Positions 38,334 to 47,114 of a DNA stretch of 64,000 bases are shown here, in pieces. Below the pieces are notes generated by a model. That model saw only the letters and a program-made list of their open reading frames with translations, was not told the DNA's origin and did not search any database. The stretch comes from Herminiimonas sp. KBW02 (GTDB lineage: Bacteria > Pseudomonadota > Gammaproteobacteria > Burkholderiales > Burkholderiaceae_D). The DNA is taken from positions 248,001 through 312,000 of the forward strand of contig NZ_QAJP01000004.1 of the NCBI RefSeq assembly GCF_003852535.1. The letters run 5' to 3'. Numbering within the stretch: position 1 is the first letter of the stretch; the number at the start of each line of letters is the position of its first letter. A program made the position numbers and the translations under genes.

Positions 38334-38939
38334 ATGTTTGTCCGCGCCTATCTTCGCGCTTCCACATCTGAGCAGGACGCGGATCGTGCTCGCCGTGATC
38401 TGGAGGAGTTCGCCGCATCTCATAAGCTAAAGATCGCCGCCTTCTATAAGGAGAATGAATCAGGTGCCAGTCTCAAGCGCCCGGAGTTGTTCCGGCTTCT
38501 TGCTGATGCCCATGAAGGTGACATTCTGTTGATCGAACAGGTGGATCGTCTTTCGCGTTTGAACGCTGATGATTGGGACAAGCTGAAGCGTGAGATAGAG
38601 ACAAGGCGAGTACGAGTGGTGGCGCTAGACCTTCCGACCTCATTTATGATGATTAGGGACGCCGATGAGATGACCGCACGAATGATGTCAGCGTTGAACA
38701 GCATGATGCTCGACATGCTAGCGGCGATAGCTCGAAAGGACTATACCGACCGAAGAAGGAGGCAGCAGCAGGGAATCGAAAAGCTGAAAGTGGCAGGGGG
38801 CTACAAAGGGCGTAAAGAAGACGCTCCGCGTAATGAGCAGATCGTGCTGATGCTAAAGGAAGGAAAAAGCTGGAATCAGATCATCGCTGCTACTGGATGT
38901 TCCCGTTCGACCCTATCAAGGCTGAGGCAGCGGGTCTAG
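38334..38939 (+). CDS. Serine recombinase, resolvase/invertase family
   Basis: 201 residues, the usual size for a small resolvase or DNA invertase. The catalytic domain begins YLRASTSEQDADRA, with nucleophile Ser10 and Arg8; EQVDRLSRLNADDW and the long E helix region (MMSALNSMMLDMLAAIARKDY) follow. The C-terminal helix-turn-helix reads GKSWNQIIAATGCSRSTLSRL. GAAGGG lies six bases before the ATG. Direct repeats and a palindrome upstream could be its site. It may resolve, invert or have inserted island segments. Confidence 0.93.
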   Translation: MFVRAYLRASTSEQDADRARRDLEEFAASHKLKIAAFYKENESGASLKRPELFRLLADAHEGDILLIEQVDRLSRLNADDWDKLKREIETRRVRVVALDLPTSFMMIRDADEMTARMMSALNSMMLDMLAAIARKDYTDRRRRQQQGIEKLKVAGGYKGRKEDAPRNEQIVLMLKEGKSWNQIIAATGCSRSTLSRLRQRV

Positions 38940-39001
38940 GAAGATGCTTACTAAGAAACGGTTACTATTGTTATTAAGATGATGACTAATGTGGAGAGGC
39001 A

Positions 39002-39877
39002 ATGTATTTAGGGGAAATCGTCGCTGGGTTGAGTTTATTGGACAAGGCAAATGGTATTTGGAAAAAGTACCGCAAAGAACAGACGCCAACTCCTGAATCA
39101 CTTGCGGCAAGATTCATTCGATTATTTGAAACGCATGGTGTACATCGAAACCAAATTCCACGGTTTTTTGGTCATGCTATTTCTCCTCAAGATGTGCAAA
39201 CAGAGGCTGGCCTCCTTGTAAAACTCGATGAGACAGTTCTCGAGTCAGCTTGCGCTATGTTCGCTGTGCGCCGCGAGTGGCTAGATGGGGCTGAACCTCA
39301 GGCGCATCATTGCTATGACTTTTATAGGGAGCCATTGCAATTTCTGAATTTTATCCAAGGTCTTAAGCAATCAAATCCCGATGGGCAAATAAGTGGAGTC
39401 TTGATTGCTCCTAGAAAAATAGACACATATCCTGAAGCTATATTGATCCTACAAGAATCAATTGGCACGATAGGTGACAAGACAATTTATCGCCATTACC
39501 TTTGCCATAACTGGAATTTCACTTATTGGAAAGCCCGCGCATATCTGACCGCGTGTGTGGCTATTGCATGGAAGGCCAATGTTTTTATTCACGGTGCATA
39601 TTTAGATCAGCCTCAAATTAATAAGCTATCTGCAGGTGAAGGCCTAATGGGTTGGCAAGGAGAGGGCATATGGCACTTTGGAATAAAGCGTTGGAATCCA
39701 GAAGATATGGCATTAAACCCGGATGTTTTTCTTAAAGGAGTCGATCCCGAAAAGGACAACTATGGCATCAAGAAAGCTCTGGAGCTATGGCTTGATTTGG
39801 AGAAGGAAGGCTTTATGCATGCTGGGTTTGATAGCGATGCTCGGCTGTTGTTTAAAGCAGCATTATTGAAATATTGA
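39002..39877 (+). CDS. Hypothetical protein with possible N-terminal regulator-like segment
   Basis: 291 residues, GGAG site upstream. Residues of about 30-95 (LAARFIRLFETHGVHRNQIPRFFGH...VRREWLDGAEP) look helical and recall the helical N-terminal part of some XRE-like or sensor proteins. The remainder has IYRHYLCHNWNFTYWKARAYL and a C-terminal ALELWLDLEKEGF, without recognised motifs. Soluble. It is 62 bases after the recombinase gene and may share its transcript. Confidence 0.65.
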   Translation: MYLGEIVAGLSLLDKANGIWKKYRKEQTPTPESLAARFIRLFETHGVHRNQIPRFFGHAISPQDVQTEAGLLVKLDETVLESACAMFAVRREWLDGAEPQAHHCYDFYREPLQFLNFIQGLKQSNPDGQISGVLIAPRKIDTYPEAILILQESIGTIGDKTIYRHYLCHNWNFTYWKARAYLTACVAIAWKANVFIHGAYLDQPQINKLSAGEGLMGWQGEGIWHFGIKRWNPEDMALNPDVFLKGVDPEKDNYGIKKALELWLDLEKEGFMHAGFDSDARLLFKAALLKY

Positions 39878-40353
39878 GCTAAACGGTTTGGTCGCTCCTT
39901 CGATTAGCAGCACGTTCCAAAGCGTTCCTCGTGTGGTACGCCAATTGGGAATTCGCTAGGCCACCTTTCTGCGTCGCAATGAGCAGGGTCTTGTGCTCCC
40001 GAGGGGGACCCGCCGAGTCGGACATAGTTCGCGCCCGGAGACCAATAGCGGCACGTTGCTGGAAGCGAGTGCGAAGTTGGTGCTTTAATCTTAAAAATTC
40101 TCAGTGAGCCAGTAGATAAATCTATTTATTTATTATTTTGATAATATATTAAAAGTCTTTATAAATCAATTGGTTACGGTGTGGTAGCAATTAGCCCTCC
40201 CTATTGGTACTAAGTGTCATTTTCGACACCTGTGTCACATTAAAAAATGGCACAGCCGATTGCCCAAATCGCTGACCACTTAGGTCGGTATCAGCAAGCC
40301 TCGCAAGATTCGTCCTTCCGAGGCTTTTTCTATTCCCAAACCGAAATCAAAAT
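39878..40353. other. Noncoding span before the virion-protein gene
   Basis: 476 bases. GC-rich at first, very AT-rich at about 40110-40170, then inverted repeat GTGTC-N6-GACAC near 40217 and a terminator at 40297-40329. No convincing gene. Confidence 0.5.
40297..40329 (+). terminator. Intrinsic terminator upstream of the gp15-like gene
   Basis: AGCCTCG and CGAGGCT pair around a 15-base loop, followed by T5. It would isolate the next gene from upstream transcription, so that gene needs a promoter within 25 bases or read-through. Confidence 0.7.
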
Positions 40354-42726
40354 ATGAACAAACGCGTACAAGTAAGTAGCAACTTCAACACACAGCCGCT
40401 GCAAACCAAAGCCCGTCCCGGTGCGGTTGCCGTTCAGGCCGTAGGTGATCCCCATGCAGGCTCCGAGTGGATGAGCCTTGCGAACGCCTTTGCCAAGGGC
40501 GAGATGGTCACCCAGCAGTTCAAGGAACGTAAGGACGAGGAGGACAAACTGGCGGCTCAGAAGTACGCCAACTCCATGACCATCGGTGAACTCAGCAAGG
40601 CCATCAAGTCCGGCTCTATGCTCCCGTCACAGTCCCCTGTATTTGCCGCCACGGTGCAGCATATATGGGGCGATAACACACGGCAGCAGGAAGAACGTGA
40701 TGTCCTTGGTCGTCTCCAAACCGGTGAGCTGAAGTTCAACTCCGCCGAGGAAGTCGATCAGTACCTCACTGAGTCCCGCAACACTGTCCTCTCGGGACAA
40801 AGCAAGTACGCCGCTGCTGGCTACGATAAAGGCCACACCACGCTGCGCACTAAACTGATGAGCGCGGTGACCCAGCAAGTCAATGGGGAACAGGTAGAGC
40901 AAGCCCAAGGGCAAGCCACCGAAAGCCTGATGAATGGCCTCTCGGATATCACCTCGCCTGACTTCAAGGGCACACCTGACGAAGCAGCGGCCAAGCTGAT
41001 GGAGCGCTACCAGATGCTCCGTAAGACGGCTGTGTTGCCTGAAGCGGCCACTCGCGGTGCCATGACGGAACTCGTCACCCGTATGAGTGCCGGTGGTAAC
41101 ACGGCCTTGCTGTCCAGCTTCCTGAATCAAGAGATGGATGGCATCGGCAAGGTCAGCACCTTCCTTGGCGAGAAGACCGCACAGACCCTCACGGCTAAGT
41201 CCAATGCAGCAGCGGACGTAGTTGGCCGTGAGCGTGTCGATAAGGAAGCCTTGCCGTTCTACATGGCGTCCGACCAAGGAACCCTGAACGCCGAGAAGCT
41301 GATGGCATGGGGGCAAGCACCTGAGAACGCCCGGTTCGTCTCCTCCTCTACGATCCACAGCCTCATCAACCGTAACAACGCAGCACTCGCCCAGCAGGAA
41401 GTGGCGCGGCAGAAAGCGTTGATCCTCGGGCAATCTCAAGCGTCCATCGCGGAAGCCCAGCGGCAAACCGAAGCGGCTATCTCCGAGGGGCAATTCTGGC
41501 GAGTCAATGGTCAGAACAAACCGAAGTTCATCAATGAGCATGGTGACGTTAAAGACTTCGACGTAAAGGGTCACGCTGAACAAGCCTTGGAGAAAGCCAC
41601 CAAAGACCTTCCGATGGATCAACAGGTGTCATCGTGGGCGCTCAACGGCATCACCAATCCTGACTGGCAGCACCGCATGAAGGCTGGCTTCTTCAACCTC
41701 AGCACCATCGGGGTTGACGCTAAGGGTAAGCCGGTAGGTGAACTCAACGCCGAAGGTAAAGCAGCTATCGATTTATTCCAGCAGCTCAACTCGGTGAACC
41801 CTGAGTATGCCAAGCAGGTTGCCGGTGAGGAGGAGTACAAGCGGTTCGGTGACATCGCCTTCTTGCAGTACATGGGGAAGGACATAAGCACAGCCGCAGG
41901 GATTGCAAATGGAGCCGGTTCTGGTGCCATCACCAGTGCAGATGTCGGGAACATGACCAAGAAGGTCAACGCTCTTGCTAACGACATGTTGGACAACCCT
42001 TGGTACAAACCAGAGTTCATGTCCCGTATGTTCGGTGACAACGTTGAGCACAACACGGCGCAGGTTGCCGGTGTCATCCGACGCTATTCGTCGCTGCTGG
42101 CAATGAGTGGGCAGTATGCAAACGCCGACAAAGCGCTGGAGGAGGTAGGCGACTACCTATCTGATCCGAAGATCACCACGAAGATCAACGGCACCTTGTA
42201 CATGCGATCTGAGCTGCCACAAGCGCCTACCAAGGAGGATCAGGACAAGTGGTTCGAGCGGTTTATCGAGAACGCCCCCAAGAAAGTCGCTCGGGATTCT
42301 GGCTTTGCACCGGACATCGTTCGGCTGGAGTTCGACCCAAGAATCAAGGGGTATCGAGCGATGGCTGGTGGAGTTCCGCTCGGGGCAGGTGACGGGAGTG
42401 GCATGTTGATTTATACCAAAACTGATATTCAGCAATGGTACGCAATCGAGCGTCAAAAGGATGTCCGCGCAGCTCTAATGGCATCTCAAGACAATCAGGC
42501 AAGAAAGCGCCACGAGGCATACTCCAAGCGTCTCAGCGATGAACTACGGGAGATGCAGGGTCAGAACAAGTACGCGCTTGAGCAGTACGACACCTCTGCA
42601 AATCATGCCTTCTTCAGTCACAACATCCTTGGGGAGCAGGCATTCAAACGTATCGAAAAAGAAGGGAATGCCGACAAGCACCTTCGAGACCTGATGCAGC
42701 TTTACCCAAACAAACGGAAGCAGTAA
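40354..42726 (+). CDS. T7 gp15-like internal virion (ejection) protein, orphan
   Basis: 790 residues (T7 gp15 has 747). The order of features follows gp15: an N-terminal Gly/Ala/Arg-rich part, then FAKGEMVTQQFKERKDEEDKLA, the IGELSKAIKSGSM segment, a VLGRLQTGEL-x-FNSAEEVDQY segment and a long helical middle, ending basic (LYPNKRKQ). In T7-like podophages this protein enters the periplasm and forms the DNA-ejection tube with gp14 and gp16; neither partner is present here. The frame is intact with no stop. GC content is higher than in the neighbouring island genes, indicating separate origin. No good ribosome site is seen before the ATG. Similarity was judged by eye. Confidence 0.7.
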   Translation: MNKRVQVSSNFNTQPLQTKARPGAVAVQAVGDPHAGSEWMSLANAFAKGEMVTQQFKERKDEEDKLAAQKYANSMTIGELSKAIKSGSMLPSQSPVFAATVQHIWGDNTRQQEERDVLGRLQTGELKFNSAEEVDQYLTESRNTVLSGQSKYAAAGYDKGHTTLRTKLMSAVTQQVNGEQVEQAQGQATESLMNGLSDITSPDFKGTPDEAAAKLMERYQMLRKTAVLPEAATRGAMTELVTRMSAGGNTALLSSFLNQEMDGIGKVSTFLGEKTAQTLTAKSNAAADVVGRERVDKEALPFYMASDQGTLNAEKLMAWGQAPENARFVSSSTIHSLINRNNAALAQQEVARQKALILGQSQASIAEAQRQTEAAISEGQFWRVNGQNKPKFINEHGDVKDFDVKGHAEQALEKATKDLPMDQQVSSWALNGITNPDWQHRMKAGFFNLSTIGVDAKGKPVGELNAEGKAAIDLFQQLNSVNPEYAKQVAGEEEYKRFGDIAFLQYMGKDISTAAGIANGAGSGAITSADVGNMTKKVNALANDMLDNPWYKPEFMSRMFGDNVEHNTAQVAGVIRRYSSLLAMSGQYANADKALEEVGDYLSDPKITTKINGTLYMRSELPQAPTKEDQDKWFERFIENAPKKVARDSGFAPDIVRLEFDPRIKGYRAMAGGVPLGAGDGSGMLIYTKTDIQQWYAIERQKDVRAALMASQDNQARKRHEAYSKRLSDELREMQGQNKYALEQYDTSANHAFFSHNILGEQAFKRIEKEGNADKHLRDLMQLYPNKRKQ

Positions 42727-42816
42727 TCCGCCTCACGCCCCTTCAAGCGCCTCCAGCAGGATGACGCTCGGATATCACAACGATATTAACGAAGGGGCTT
42801 CAACCAACACTCCAAT

Positions 42817-43041
42817 ATGCCACATTCAAAAATCTACCAAGCCAAGGCTCTCCCACAGCCACGTCTGTATTCCCGTCCTCCCGTTGTTCGCAATTACGTC
42901 CTCTCGGTTGAAGCCTTCGATCACCTGAAGGCGATGCAACGGGTCTACGAACGTGAATCCGGCATACCGCTCACGAATAGCCAAGCGCTCGAAAAACTCC
43001 TTATTGACGACGAAGCTCGTCGCCATCCCTCAACAATCTAA
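42817..43041 (+). CDS. Small hypothetical protein downstream of the gp15-like gene
   Basis: 74 residues. A basic, Pro-rich start (KALPQPRLYSRPPVVRNY) leads to a helical C-terminal half (VEAFDHLKAMQRVYERESGIPLTNSQALEKLL), which could be a small DNA-binding fold of ribbon-helix-helix kind; that is a guess from the strand-helix-helix pattern. Located 90 bases after the virion-protein gene. Confidence 0.55.
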   Translation: MPHSKIYQAKALPQPRLYSRPPVVRNYVLSVEAFDHLKAMQRVYERESGIPLTNSQALEKLLIDDEARRHPSTI

Positions 43042-43086
43042 TAATTTTAAGTCGGCCTCTTGTTAACGGAGGTGGACATCAACATA

Positions 43087-43557
43087 ATGCGTAAGCACAT
43101 GCCTAATACAATTTACTCAAAACAAATGAATCTTCAAGCGAACCATGATCAAGCTCCCTTGCAGACTAGCGTGATTGCACCAATCGGTTGCGTCATGGCT
43201 ATCCTTAAGATTTTGCGAGACATTCACTCGGATATTACTGTGTCCACGGCTTTGACCTTTGCGTACATAGCTAATCATCCTGGCATAACGCAAACAGAAA
43301 TTGAGAAGCACTCGGGGATGCTCCTTGCTGCCATTAATCGGCACGTGACCATTTTAGGGCCTTGGAATGTGAAGGAAAAGACAGGTTACGGCTTTATAAG
43401 CGTGGATGTAGATCCATATGACCGTCGGCGCAAGCTGCTCCACTTAACGACTACTGGTCATGTCCTCATCGGTGAGCTTAGTGACAGAATAAATCGACAC
43501 CAAACTCCGACTATGGGTTCAGTGGCGCAGGCAGCTAATTTATATGAGGGAACTTGA
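43087..43557 (+). CDS. MarR-like winged-helix protein
   Basis: 156 residues from ATG 43087 with GGAGG 12 bases upstream; TTG 43060 and ATG 43099 are alternatives. The middle holds a winged-helix pattern: ALTFAYIANHPGITQTEIEKHSG for the recognition helices, then SVDVDPYDRRRKLLHLTTTGHVLIGEL for the wing and last helix, as in MarR regulators. A DNA-binding regulator of island genes is the likely role. First of a three-gene run of plus-strand genes. Confidence 0.7.
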   Translation: MRKHMPNTIYSKQMNLQANHDQAPLQTSVIAPIGCVMAILKILRDIHSDITVSTALTFAYIANHPGITQTEIEKHSGMLLAAINRHVTILGPWNVKEKTGYGFISVDVDPYDRRRKLLHLTTTGHVLIGELSDRINRHQTPTMGSVAQAANLYEGT

Positions 43558-43785
43558 TTGTTTGTCCGTCGATCCCTTGCCTGTAATTGCATTTCTAATT
43601 AAAACATCGTCGTCATTTCGAGCCTAGCGCTCATTCCTTTCCCTGACACTTCGTCGTTAGGGAAATTCACTCTTTTGCACTTCGTATCTGATGGCTTTGT
43701 GCCGATTCGGAATGCGTTGTCGCGTCCCCTTAATCATTTCCCTTCCTGCTTGTTCTTGGGGATGGGGCCATTAACAAAAAGAATC

Positions 43786-44451
43786 ATGAATAAGCAATGT
43801 GTCATATTAAGTTGTGTAGGGCCTACGACCGGGTTCAGTACTTATTGCAATCAACATAAACGAGCTAGACGCCGCCACGGCCATCCAGAGCAAATGGGAA
43901 TAACGGTAGGTCAACTGCGGCCATACATCCGTCGCATCATTGCTAGACGCCAAAAGAACCCCTCAAATCTTGTATGGGAGGTGTTAGAGGCCCGATGGGA
44001 AGCGGTCGTCACCAACGCAAGAAACATACTCAATGAACGTGAACGTGGTCGGGCGATGTCGTCTTATCAATCACAGGCGGCATACCATCTTGTGCGAATC
44101 GCGAATGACGTACCCAACGCCGTCGTTATCGCTACGTCTCTTGCGATGTTTGTAATGCGTGAAGAACATACGCGTCTGTTCAAAACCGATAAATCATTCT
44201 TGTATCAATTGGCTCGGCGTATTCGTGGGTTGACTGATAAGAATGCTGGTACTTATTGGGACAACAAGTCGGGAAAATTAAAGCTGGTCTATCGAGACAT
44301 CTTGCCGGGCACATTGGAGCTCATCGCTAAGCCCCTGTTCGATGCATTTGCAGTTGCCGGAGTGCGGCTTGCCGAATTGGATAAGCGAGATGAGAAACAG
44401 CTCATAGCTGAACGTGAGAGATTGGCAGCAGCCATCAAGGAGATGGTATGA
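43786..44451 (+). CDS. Hypothetical protein with N-terminal zinc-finger-like motif
   Basis: 221 residues from ATG 43786 (the frame opens at 43675, but the upstream part looks noncoding). Near the N-terminus, QCVILSC, then YCNQHKRARRRHG, gives a C-x4-C...C-x2-H arrangement, like the zinc ribbon at the start of some phage HNH-associated and small DNA-binding proteins. No HNH core follows. The rest is helical and basic (LRPYIRRIIARRQKN, LYQLARRIRGL). It overlaps the next gene by four bases (ATGA), so the two are translationally coupled. Confidence 0.65.
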   Translation: MNKQCVILSCVGPTTGFSTYCNQHKRARRRHGHPEQMGITVGQLRPYIRRIIARRQKNPSNLVWEVLEARWEAVVTNARNILNERERGRAMSSYQSQAAYHLVRIANDVPNAVVIATSLAMFVMREEHTRLFKTDKSFLYQLARRIRGLTDKNAGTYWDNKSGKLKLVYRDILPGTLELIAKPLFDAFAVAGVRLAELDKRDEKQLIAERERLAAAIKEMV

Positions 44452-45131
44452 CCGATCAGGTAGCATGCTCACAAACACTAAGTGGACGATCCGTCCATTT
44501 TTCGGAAGGGAAAAGCCATATAAATCAAAGGGTTGAAAATCAGTGTAATGAATACTATACAACCGACAATAAGGAGCCGCGATATCGTGTTCTTACGTTG
44601 TCTTATGGTTGGCGTGACGTGCGCCTGCCAATAACGATAGATAGCAGAAAGGTTATTCGTTACCGTGCGCCGAAAGTATATGAATACGTTGACATGACGA
44701 CCGGAGAAATCATTTCGGCATCACAATTGAGAAATGACCATGAGGTATGGGCACCTATACATTTTTCCGAAAGGGCATTGCTAAGGTCTGCACTCATGAA
44801 CGTATTACGAAAGGAGGTAAGAGCCTTTGCCTACTTTGTCTTAGATTTTAGAAACAACCGTCGTGGCATTTCACCGTCGATCCACGCGCTTGCGAATTGG
44901 TACGCACGGTTACACGATAAGCAATCGCAACATGTTCGTCGTTATATTCAGCCGATGGTTGAAGCGGGGATTCTCGCAGGAGAGTCTGTGCTTGCGCCGC
45001 TATTTCAAATATCAGGTAAACATACAAGTGCCAAGGATCATACTGCGGAAGACTTCATTGCATCTACTCGATTCATCTTGAAACTTATGTGTCAGCCTTC
45101 GAAGACATCATTACATCCAAAAATTAACTGA
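44448..45131 (+). CDS. Hypothetical protein coupled to the zinc-finger protein
   Basis: 227 residues, start overlapping the preceding stop (ATGA) with AAGGAGATGG upstream. No membrane segment. VYEYVDMTTGEIISASQL reads as a beta hairpin; SALMNVLRKEVRAFAYFVLDFRNNRRG and NWYARLHDKQSQHVRRYIQPM are helical and basic. Could bind nucleic acid, but no family was recognised. Ends 101 bases before the SIR2 gene. Confidence 0.65.
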   Translation: MTDQVACSQTLSGRSVHFSEGKSHINQRVENQCNEYYTTDNKEPRYRVLTLSYGWRDVRLPITIDSRKVIRYRAPKVYEYVDMTTGEIISASQLRNDHEVWAPIHFSERALLRSALMNVLRKEVRAFAYFVLDFRNNRRGISPSIHALANWYARLHDKQSQHVRRYIQPMVEAGILAGESVLAPLFQISGKHTSAKDHTAEDFIASTRFILKLMCQPSKTSLHPKIN

Positions 45132-45232
45132 AAATTTAGCCAAAATTCTGATGGATAGTCATCACTAATCTATCAGTAACACACAAAACGCTGTATTGTC
45201 CCGTCATCTATTGCTTCCATATAACGACGAAA

Positions 45233-47014
45233 ATGAGTCTACTTGTTGGTGATCCGTTGACGGGACTTGCATTCTCCATGCAAGAAAATAAAGGTGTATT
45301 TGCTGTGTTGATCGGTTCCGGTCTTTCACGTTCCGCTGACATTCCTACTGGATGGGAAATCACTATGGACCTTGTGCGTAGAGTTGCACTTGCTCAAGGG
45401 GAGAGTGAGCAACCTAATTGGGAAAAATGGTACTCAGACAAAACTGGTAAAGAGCCAAACTATTCTAGTTTGCTTGAAGATGTTGCAGCGTTGCCTGATG
45501 AACGTCGTGCAATCCTTCATCGTTATATTGAGCCAACGCCTGAGCAGCGAGAACAAGGTAAGAAGGTTCCTACGAAGGCTCACAAAGCAATTGCTAAGCT
45601 TGTCGAGTCTGGACACATTAGGGTCATTATCACGACAAACTTTGACCGCCTTATGGAAAATGCACTGAGGGAAGTGGGGATTGAGCCAACAGTGATATCT
45701 TCGAAGGATGCCTTATTAGGCGCTCAACCGCTTGTACACTCTAAGTGTTATCTTTTGAAGCTCCATGGAGACTATTTGGATGCACGAATTTTGAATACCG
45801 ATAGCGAACTCAGTGTTTACGTTGATGAGTACAACGGCTTACTGGACCGTATATTGGATGAACACGGATTAATCGTTTGTGGTTGGTCGGGGGAGTGGGA
45901 CCATGCATTGCGGGCGGCCATACTTCGTGCGCCAAATCGAAGATATCCAATGTTTTGGTGTAGTCGGGATGGACTCGGCGTGGGTGCGCAAGAGCTTGTT
46001 TCAGTTCGGCAGGCAAAAGTCGTGTCCATAAGGGGAGCCGACTCTTTTTTCGATTCGTTACAGCAAAGGATTGTGACGCTTGAGCAAAGCCAGCTACAAG
46101 ACCCGTTAAGTGTTGATCTACTAGTCAATACGACTAAGCGTTATTTAGTAAAAGATGAGTATCGGATTCAGCTTGAAGAAATGCTTACTCACACATTTGA
46201 ACGTTTGCTAGTTCATCTTGAATCACCTGATTTTTCCGTTGGTGCCCCGTGGGGACAAGATGAGCTGAAAATACGAGTCAAACGATTCGAAGATATTTCC
46301 GAATCTTTAGTCCGTATGGTTAGTGTAATGGGGCGTTGGGGAGATGCCAATTCGCACGAATTGGTATTGGATATATTACGTGGAATACTTCATTACACGG
46401 GAAAAAGCATCGGCGGGAACAGTGGATGGCTGAGTTTGCGGGCATACCCCGCCGTACTAATTTTCACTGCATATGGACTTGCGCTAACTCGTTCGCAGCG
46501 TTTTGAGGTACTCCACGATCTGTTTTGCATGAGTTTTAAAAATGAATACAAAGAGCCGCAGCGACTAGTTGATGGTTTGTATCTTTGGTCATGGAGTGGG
46601 GGGAAACCAGAAATATGGAATATGCTCGAGACCGTTAAGAAGAAGACGCCCTTGAGTAACCATTTACTTTCTGTGATGAGGCAATGGAAATCAAGCTTCG
46701 CTGGTGTTACCGCAGACTTCGATCTACTTTATGCACGGTTTGAAATGTTGGCAGCTTTGGCTTACATCGAACCCAATTCAGAAGGCATGCTAGAAGTATC
46801 AGCGGCTAGACCTGGAAATGAAATGTTGGCTGCAATGCCTGTAGGTCAGCTAGGGTGGAACACTGCGTTGTATACAGCGTTGGAGCTCGAACTGAATTCC
46901 GAGCAAACTATTCTCGACTTAATAAACGCCGGTTTTGGACAGAAGAGCAAACGTTTTATCGAGCTTTTTAAAGAGAATATGAAACGTTACAGTGCATACA
47001 TGCAATGGCATTAA
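45233..47014 (+). CDS. SIR2-domain protein, candidate NAD-hydrolysing defence effector
   Basis: 593 residues. N-terminal SIR2-like Rossmann domain (about 20-290): nucleotide-binding GSGLSRS (28-34), TTNFD (Asn136, Asp138) and LKLHGDY (His178), the residue types needed for NAD cleavage in defence sirtuins such as ThsA and DSR, and IVCGWSGEWDHALR near 220. The C-terminal 300 residues are helical with no recognised domain and may sense infection. In known systems such proteins deplete NAD+ and abort phage growth; that this one does so is inference. No classical sirtuin zinc finger. It is followed after 100 bases by a polytopic membrane protein gene. Confidence 0.85.
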   Translation: MSLLVGDPLTGLAFSMQENKGVFAVLIGSGLSRSADIPTGWEITMDLVRRVALAQGESEQPNWEKWYSDKTGKEPNYSSLLEDVAALPDERRAILHRYIEPTPEQREQGKKVPTKAHKAIAKLVESGHIRVIITTNFDRLMENALREVGIEPTVISSKDALLGAQPLVHSKCYLLKLHGDYLDARILNTDSELSVYVDEYNGLLDRILDEHGLIVCGWSGEWDHALRAAILRAPNRRYPMFWCSRDGLGVGAQELVSVRQAKVVSIRGADSFFDSLQQRIVTLEQSQLQDPLSVDLLVNTTKRYLVKDEYRIQLEEMLTHTFERLLVHLESPDFSVGAPWGQDELKIRVKRFEDISESLVRMVSVMGRWGDANSHELVLDILRGILHYTGKSIGGNSGWLSLRAYPAVLIFTAYGLALTRSQRFEVLHDLFCMSFKNEYKEPQRLVDGLYLWSWSGGKPEIWNMLETVKKKTPLSNHLLSVMRQWKSSFAGVTADFDLLYARFEMLAALAYIEPNSEGMLEVSAARPGNEMLAAMPVGQLGWNTALYTALELELNSEQTILDLINAGFGQKSKRFIELFKENMKRYSAYMQWH

Positions 47015-47114
47015 TTATCTTTCCAAAGGTGTTCGTTAAGTCTTCGTTGGTGTGGGCGTGATATCACATTACGGATGTGTCTCAAACAACCTACTATAGC
47101 TGCTGGGTGACTTC

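Noticed and set aside
40185-40225. Minus-strand sequence ending AATAGGGAGG, slightly like a T7-type phage promoter
   Set aside because: It matches only around the start site and points away from the gp15-like gene; too weak to call.
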